A stretch of 64,000 nucleotides of DNA, from contig NZ_CP011773.1 of the NCBI RefSeq assembly GCF_001021385.1, positions 3,472,001 to 3,536,000 on the forward strand, given 5' to 3'. Under the pieces are notes generated by a model. That model was not told the origin of the DNA and did no database searches. It saw only the letters and a list, made by a program, of their open reading frames with translations. Position 1 is the first letter of the stretch. The number at the start of each line of letters is the position of its first letter. Positions 55,922 to 64,000 of this stretch are shown here, piece after piece. Position numbers and translations under genes: made by a program. Origin of the DNA: Mycobacterium sp. EPa45. Lineage in GTDB: Bacteria > Actinomycetota > Actinomycetes > Mycobacteriales > Mycobacteriaceae.

Positions 55922-56350
55922 CTACGCCTGCGGCGCCTCGGGTTCGAGATTCTGCAGGCGCACCTGGCCGCGCGCGACGACCCTGTCCTTGTCGTCGCGG
56001 ATCGTCACCAGCCACAGCTGCTGCCGACGGCCCCGGTGCACGGGCTCGGTCACGCCGTAGACGGTGCCGGCGGAGATCGCCCGCAGGAAGTCGGTGTTGT
56101 TGTTGACGCCCACGACGTTGCCGCCGCCGTTGGCGGCCAGCCAGACGAAAGCCGACGTGCTGGCCATCGACTCGATCATCGAGCAGTAGACCCCGCCGTG
56201 GACGATGCCCATCGGCTGCAGCAGTTTGGGCTGCACATCCAACTGGGCCTTGGCGCCGTCGACGGTCAGTTCGGTGAACACCAGACCGAGTTCGTTGTCG
56301 AACGGGGCGGAGAAGGCGATCTGCTCGATCGGCGACTGCTCTGATTGCAC
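55922..56350 (-). CDS. PaaI-family hotdog thioesterase (Rv1847-like)
   Basis: A 142-residue single-domain hotdog thioesterase with the PaaI-type motif PMGIVHGGVYCSMIESMAS followed by NGGGNVVGVNNNTDFLRAISAGTV. Acyl-CoA hydrolysis is expected, substrate unknown. It precedes ureA in this genome as Rv1847 does in M. tuberculosis. Its role in the urease operon is unexplained, so co-transcription may be incidental. Confidence 0.85.
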   Translation of the reverse strand: MQSEQSPIEQIAFSAPFDNELGLVFTELTVDGAKAQLDVQPKLLQPMGIVHGGVYCSMIESMASTSAFVWLAANGGGNVVGVNNNTDFLRAISAGTVYGVTEPVHRGRRQQLWLVTIRDDKDRVVARGQVRLQNLEPEAPQA

Positions 56351-56384
56351 GCATCTGTGTCTACACCAGCATGGCCGAGACGAG

Positions 56385-56417
56385 GGACGGGCCCCGCGAT
56401 GAATGCGGGGCCCGTCC
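56385..56417 (-). terminator. Strong GC hairpin downstream of the FhuF-like gene
   Basis: Perfect 13-base arms GGACGGGCCCCGC at 56385-56397 and GCGGGGCCCGTCC at 56405-56417 with a 7-base loop. A second, shorter hairpin (GTTTCTG and CAGAAAC at 56434-56454) lies next to it. Together they could stop transcription from the FhuF-like gene before the thioesterase/urease genes. Confidence 0.55.
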
Positions 56418-56484
56418 TCGGCATGGACCGGGGGTTTCTGCAGCCCTCAGAAACTCCGGCGCGGTCCGTTGGTCTGGGGTAAGA

Positions 56485-56503
56485 CTAGGCAAGGCTTGCC
56501 TAA
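56485..56503. promoter_or_regulatory. Possible second IdeR-type site
   Basis: CTAGGCAAGGCTTGCCTAA matches 14 of 19 positions of the IdeR consensus and is itself a dyad (56486-56502). It lies just downstream of the FhuF-like gene stop at 56514 and 135 bases upstream of the thioesterase start at 56350 on the minus strand, with the hairpins between. It may therefore be a regulatory site for the thioesterase/urease unit, or a by-product of the dyad. Confidence 0.4.
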
Positions 56504-56513
56504 CTCACAAGCC

Positions 56514-57233
56514 CTACCCCGCTCGCCGAAGCGCTCGCACCGGCAGCCCGAAGCCGATCAGCGCGTCGAGTACCGCCTGACCGCGCCGCATGCAGGTGAG
56601 CTCGCCGCTGCCGGTCAGCGCCGGGACCTGGGTCGCGGTGATGACCACCGCCGAGCCCACCATCTGCCACATGGCCGCCGGGGTGAGCGCGCCCCGGCTC
56701 AGTCGGTGCAGGCCTTCAAAGATCGGTTCCAATGACCGGTGGCAGCGGTGTGCCGTCCAGGTGGCCAAGGCGAGCTCGTTGGGCAGTCGGACCACGTCGG
56801 TCGTCGCCCGATCATCGGGCAGCACCCGCAGCGTCGGATCCACGACCGCCGCCCAGTCGATCGAGCCTTCGGAGTCGACGTGCATCCACAGGTTGCCCGG
56901 TCCGGCATCCCAGGTCCGACCCTCGAGAACGAGCGCGGTAACCGCCCGGCCCAGTACGGCGTGCGTGAAGGTGGCCGCAAGCTGATGGCCGGCGGCGCGG
57001 CGGTCACCCAATTCGTCGGCGGCGTCGTCGAACATCTGCGCCAGTCGACCCGTCGAAACCACTGAATCCAGTGGCCACCAACGGCGGCGGGACACATCAG
57101 CCATGACAGCCACTCCGTGCACCCGGGGCGAATCCGGGCTCAGGTCACGTAACCGGCGACAGGATTCATGCAACGGCAAAATCCGGCGAATGGTCATTCC
57201 GTCGATCAACGGGTCAACCACGGCTGTGGTCAC
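56514..57233 (-). CDS. FhuF-like iron-responsive protein lacking the Fe-S cysteines
   Basis: A 239-residue protein. The central part, AAGHQLAATFTHAVLGRAVTALVLEGRTWDAGPGNLWMHVD, resembles the FhuF/siderophore-reductase fold. FhuF ends in a Cys-rich Fe-S motif; here only one Cys (LTCMRR) is left near the end, so it likely does not carry that cluster. An excellent IdeR box sits 15-38 bases upstream of the start, so it is probably repressed by iron and acts in siderophore or iron handling (inference). Alternative start points within the first 15 residues are possible. Confidence 0.55.
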   Translation of the reverse strand: MTTAVVDPLIDGMTIRRILPLHESCRRLRDLSPDSPRVHGVAVMADVSRRRWWPLDSVVSTGRLAQMFDDAADELGDRRAAGHQLAATFTHAVLGRAVTALVLEGRTWDAGPGNLWMHVDSEGSIDWAAVVDPTLRVLPDDRATTDVVRLPNELALATWTAHRCHRSLEPIFEGLHRLSRGALTPAAMWQMVGSAVVITATQVPALTGSGELTCMRRGQAVLDALIGFGLPVRALRRAG

Positions 57234-57247
57234 GGCACCTCCTCATT

Positions 57248-57271
57248 TATGGTTAGGTAAGCCTAACCATA
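57248..57271. promoter_or_regulatory. Strong IdeR-type iron box
   Basis: Ten-base perfect arms TATGGTTAGG at 57248-57257 and CCTAACCATA at 57262-57271 with a 4-base centre. The 19 bases at 57253-57271 match 15 of 19 IdeR consensus positions. It lies just upstream of the FhuF-like gene's start at 57233 on the minus strand and overlaps its promoter area; a weaker half-site TTAGGCTGCC follows at 57287. Confidence 0.75.
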
Positions 57272-57412
57272 AGAAAGGGCGGCTAGTTAGGCTGCCTTTT
57301 GTGAAAGCCGTCACAGTCTTGCCGCAGTTTCGTTGCGTGGCCTGCGACGACCCGGTCGCAGACCGGGGCATGGGAACACCGCCGACGGGAGCGGAGTTAT
57401 CGACACATTGGA

Positions 57413-57429
57413 TACGACGCGCGGTAGTA
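57413..57429 (+). promoter_or_regulatory. Candidate BlaI operator
   Basis: TACGAC-N5-GTAGTA, a 17-base dyad with halves of the TAC/GTA type that BlaI-family repressors bind in other bacteria, 44 bases upstream of blaI. A self-controlling repressor fits. The exact mycobacterial consensus was not available to check. Confidence 0.45.
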
Positions 57430-57472
57430 ATCGGGAGTACGCTGATTTGACTGCCCACGGAGATGAACGGAT

Positions 57473-57889
57473 ATGGCCAAGTTGACTCGTCTCGGCGAAC
57501 TTGAACGCGCGGTGATGGACCACTTGTGGGCCGCTGGCGAACCGCTCACGGTTCGACAGGTCCACGAGGCTCTGTGTACGCAGCGCGACCTCGCCTACAC
57601 CACGGTGATGACCGTTCTGCAGCGCCTTGCCCGCAAGAATCTGGTCTCCCAGATCCGTGACGACCGCGCCCATCAGTACGCCCCCGTCCACGGCCGTGAC
57701 GAACTGGTCGCCGGGTTGATGGTCGACGCGCTCGATCAGGCCTCCGACTCGGGTAGCCGGCAGGCCGCCCTGGTGCACTTCGTCGAACGGGTGGGTGTCG
57801 ACGAGGCCGACGCGTTGCGCCGCGCCTTGGCGGAATTGGAGTCAAAGCACCGTTCAACCTGGCCCGCTGGCGGCACGCCCGACGCCTGA
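57473..57889 (+). CDS. blaI: BlaI-family transcriptional repressor
   Basis: A 138-residue winged-helix repressor: LGELERAVMDHLWAAGEPLTVRQVHEALCTQRDLAYTTVMTVLQRLARKNLVSQIRDDRAHQYAP matches BlaI/MecI. The C-terminal dimer helices follow. It controls beta-lactamase and its own operon; a matching dyad lies upstream. Next gene, an M56 peptidase, is 14 bases downstream, giving the sensor-repressor pair known for Rv1846c-Rv1845c. GGAG precedes the ATG. Confidence 0.9.
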   Translation: MAKLTRLGELERAVMDHLWAAGEPLTVRQVHEALCTQRDLAYTTVMTVLQRLARKNLVSQIRDDRAHQYAPVHGRDELVAGLMVDALDQASDSGSRQAALVHFVERVGVDEADALRRALAELESKHRSTWPAGGTPDA

Positions 57890-57903
57890 GAGACAATTTC
57901 AGC

Positions 57904-58830
57904 GTGTCCGCGCTGGCCTTCACCTTCCTCGCTTTGATGCTGGTTGGTCCGGTGCCCGCGCTGCTGGCGCGAGCCTCATGGCCGATGCGTGCGCCGCGTG
58001 CCGCGATCGTGCTCTGGCAGTCGGTTGCGGTGGCAGCGGTGCTGTCCGCGTTCAGTGCGGGACTGGCGATCGCCAGCAGGCTTTTCGCCCCAGGTCCCGA
58101 CGGCCGCCCCACCGCCACGATCACCAGTGAGATCGAGGTTCTGGGCTGGCCGCTGTGGCTGGCGTACGTCGTCGTCTTCGCGATCACCCTGTTCATCGGC
58201 GCCCGGCTGCTCGTCGCGGTGGTGCAGGTCGCCGTCGCGACGCGACGGCGTCGGGCCCATCACCGGATGGTCGTCGATCTGCTCGGCGAATGCCGTCACG
58301 GCATGAGTGGCCTGCGGGTGCTCGACGTGTCCGAGCCGCTGGCCTACTGCCTGCCCGGAGTGCGCAGCCGCGTCGTGCTCAGCGAAGGCACCCTGTCCGC
58401 GTTGAGCGACTCCGAACTGGTCGCGATCCTCAGCCACGAGCGTGCCCACCTGCGTGCCCGTCACGACCTGGTGCTCGAGGCCTTCATCGCCGTACACACG
58501 GCGTTCCCCCGCTTCGTCCGTAGCGGAAGCGCCCTTGCCGCGGTTCGGCTGCTGGTCGAGATGCTGGCCGACGACGCGGCGGTGCGCACTGCCGGACCCG
58601 CTCCCCTGGCCCGCGCCCTGGTGGCATGCGCGTCGGGTCGGACCCCGAAAGGCGCACTGGCCGGCGGTGGCCCCACCACGCTGATCCGGGTGCGCCGCCT
58701 GGCTGGCCGGCCGAACAGCCTGCTGCTCTCGCTGGCCGCCTACACCGCCGCGGCCGCCGTGCTCGTGGTGCCCACCGTCGCGGTTGCGATGCCGTGGCTG
58801 ACCGAACTGCACCGGCTATTTCTGACCTGA
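57904..58830 (+). CDS. M56-family (BlaR1-like) membrane metallopeptidase
   Basis: A 308-residue membrane protein with about four membrane segments and the zinc peptidase motif HERAH (H178-E179 and H182, HExxH) in ILSHERAHLRARHDLVLEAF. It lacks the C-terminal penicillin-sensing domain of full BlaR1, so the signal sensed is uncertain. It should cleave and inactivate the repressor encoded just before it. GTG start at 57904. Corresponds to Rv1845c. Confidence 0.85.
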   Translation: MSALAFTFLALMLVGPVPALLARASWPMRAPRAAIVLWQSVAVAAVLSAFSAGLAIASRLFAPGPDGRPTATITSEIEVLGWPLWLAYVVVFAITLFIGARLLVAVVQVAVATRRRRAHHRMVVDLLGECRHGMSGLRVLDVSEPLAYCLPGVRSRVVLSEGTLSALSDSELVAILSHERAHLRARHDLVLEAFIAVHTAFPRFVRSGSALAAVRLLVEMLADDAAVRTAGPAPLARALVACASGRTPKGALAGGGPTTLIRVRRLAGRPNSLLLSLAAYTAAAAVLVVPTVAVAMPWLTELHRLFLT

Positions 58831-58889
58831 ACCAATCCTGGCGAAAGTTTCAGAGCCACAACCACATTCACACAACTGAAAGGCGCGAG

Positions 58890-61804
<2,915 letters not shown>

Positions 61805-61828
61805 GCCGGGTTCACTAGGCCGAGCCGC

Positions 61829-61853
61829 TAACATAGGAGTCTGTCCAGACTCC
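61829..61853 (+). promoter_or_regulatory. -10 element and perfect hairpin ahead of the small ORF
   Basis: TAACAT at 61829-61834 is a TANNNT-type -10 element; the predicted transcription start falls near 61841. Just there lies a perfect 8-base dyad GGAGTCTG-TC-CAGACTCC (61836-61853), usable as an operator or as the first hairpin of the mRNA. It abuts the ribosome site GAGGAAAGGG at 61854-61863. Confidence 0.5.
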
Positions 61854-61870
61854 GAGGAAAGGGATCTCCA

Positions 61871-62001
61871 GTGCCGCAGGCACCCGTCGAGGCGCCCGCG
61901 GACCGGGCTGCCCGGGGAGAGCGACCCGCCGACGAGGCCGACGCCGAACCCTCCACTAGTCAGCCGGGCGCACGGCCCGGCGACCCCGCGGTGAGGACCC
62001 G

Positions 62002-62005
<4 letters not shown>
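61871..62005 (+). CDS. Small coupled ORF upstream of the CNNM/CBS protein
   Basis: A 44-residue ORF too short for most gene callers: GTG start at 61871 with GAGGAAAGGG 7 bases before it, and a stop TGA at 62003 overlapping the next gene's ATG (ATGA). The peptide is Pro/Ala/Asp/Glu/Arg-rich without membrane segment ([20 protein letters not shown] then [17 protein letters not shown] and so on). It may be a translated leader or a coupling device for the transporter. The ribosome site is better than that of many genes in this window. Confidence 0.5.
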
Positions 62006-63355
<1,350 letters not shown>

Positions 63356-63363
<8 letters not shown>

Positions 63364-64000
63364 CGTCCTCGCCGTCCTGCTGACCCTGCTGCTGATCCTG
63401 GCGAACGCCTTCTTCGTCGGCGCGGAGTTCGCGCTGATCTCCGCGCGCCGCGACCGCCTCGAGGCGCTGGCCGAGCAGGGTAAACGCAGCGCCGTCACGG
63501 TGATCCGGGCCGGCGAGAACCTCTCGGTGATGCTGGCCGGAGCGCAGCTGGGCATCACGCTGTGTTCGATCATCCTGGGCCGGGTCGGCGAGCCGGCGGT
63601 GGCGCATCTGCTTGCGCCGGTCTTCGATCTTCTCGGAGTGCCCGACGCCGTTCTGCACACGGTGTCGTTCCTGGTGGCCATCACGGTGGTGGTGATCCTT
63701 CACGTCCTGCTCGGCGAGATGGTGCCCAAGAACATCGCGCTGGCCGGCCCGGAGAAGTCGGCAATGCTCCTGGTGCCGCCATACCTGTTGTGGGTCAAGG
63801 CAACCCGACCGGTCATCGCCTTCTACGACTGGTGTGCGCAGATGCTGGTGCGTGCCCTCGGCGTCGAACCCAAGACGGAGCTGGAGAACACCGTCTCCAT
63901 GGTCGAACTGTCGGAGATGATCGCCGAGTCGCTGTCGGAGGGACTGCTGGACCAGGAGGAGCACATGCGACTCTCGCGAGCCCTGCAGATCCGCAATCGC
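63356..64000 (+). CDS. CNNM/CorC-family membrane protein, 3' part outside the window (Rv1841c-like)
   Basis: The first 215 residues of a second DUF21 protein: [28 protein letters not shown] and [20 protein letters not shown] with [19 protein letters not shown]. The end of the window falls at the start of its CBS domain ([20 protein letters not shown]). Overlaps the previous gene by 8 bases, so the two paralogues may form one heteromeric complex, as suggested for Rv1841c-Rv1842c. Confidence 0.85.

Overview
The window is mycobacterial chromosome, most likely from a fast-growing or environmental Mycobacterium (Mycolicibacterium-type). The evidence is high GC, frequent GTG starts, many 1-4 bp ATGA overlaps, an antigen 85 mycolyltransferase, the alanine/proline-rich secreted protein Apa, F420-dependent LLM and PPOX enzymes, IdeR-type iron boxes, GuaB1 and a complete urease operon. 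From memory of the M. tuberculosis map, about half of the genes form a mirror image of the Rv1841c to Rv1879 stretch. Other genes, including lon, phosphoketolase and a sensor kinase, sit between those blocks. No search was run; names rest on reading the translated sequence.

Left part (1-10.3 kb): the 3' end of a deacylase-type amidohydrolase with an overlapping SnoaL-like gene, then small secreted proteins and a lipoprotein. A GjpA-like exported protein faces a PE-PPE-type serine hydrolase. A minus-strand operon CMD protein / glnA3 / amidohydrolase follows, then an FkbM methyltransferase. Bacterioferritin bfrA and its ferredoxin bfd are divergent around tandem IdeR boxes.

Centre left (10.3-21.1 kb): enoyl-CoA hydratase, an HNH/DUF222 (13E12-like) gene, and a minus operon of hotdog thioesterase, EthD-like and PPOX proteins. 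Next come an NCS2 permease, a cupin, a TPR protein, a rhomboid-like protein, a nucleoside deaminase coupled to a GH13 enzyme, and a DUF1810 protein.

Centre (21.3-33.6 kb): antigen 85, Lon protease, a TfoX-domain protein, an LLM oxidoreductase, an HhH-GPD protein, a DUF72 protein and a SHOCT membrane protein. An apparently frameshifted epimerase/PEP-mobile-domain gene follows, then a thiolase-like protein, an alpha/beta hydrolase and a lipoprotein with glycine-rich tandem repeats.

Right part (33.6-64 kb): aldehyde dehydrogenase coupled to a double CaiB CoA-transferase, phosphoketolase, a CPBP protease, a CGNR zinc-finger protein facing an unknown gene across a patterned intergenic region, adhA, a GlsB-like protein, apa, modC and modB without modA, an SDR-like protein, an LLM enzyme, ndh, a hemophore-like protein, a PrrB-like orphan kinase, ureABCFGD, a thioesterase, an iron-box-controlled FhuF-like protein, blaI with an M56 peptidase, gnd1, guaB1, a small coupled ORF, and two CNNM/CBS membrane proteins, the last cut by the window end.

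Functional themes are iron control (three IdeR-type sites), nitrogen metabolism (urease, GlnA3, deaminase, NCS2 permease), central carbon and redox metabolism (phosphoketolase, Gnd1, Ndh, F420 enzymes) and cell envelope (Ag85, Apa, GjpA-like, PE-PPE). I saw no tRNA, rRNA, CRISPR array, insertion sequence or prophage. The regulatory sites, the frameshift, the missing modA and the small coupled ORF are the observations most worth checking.
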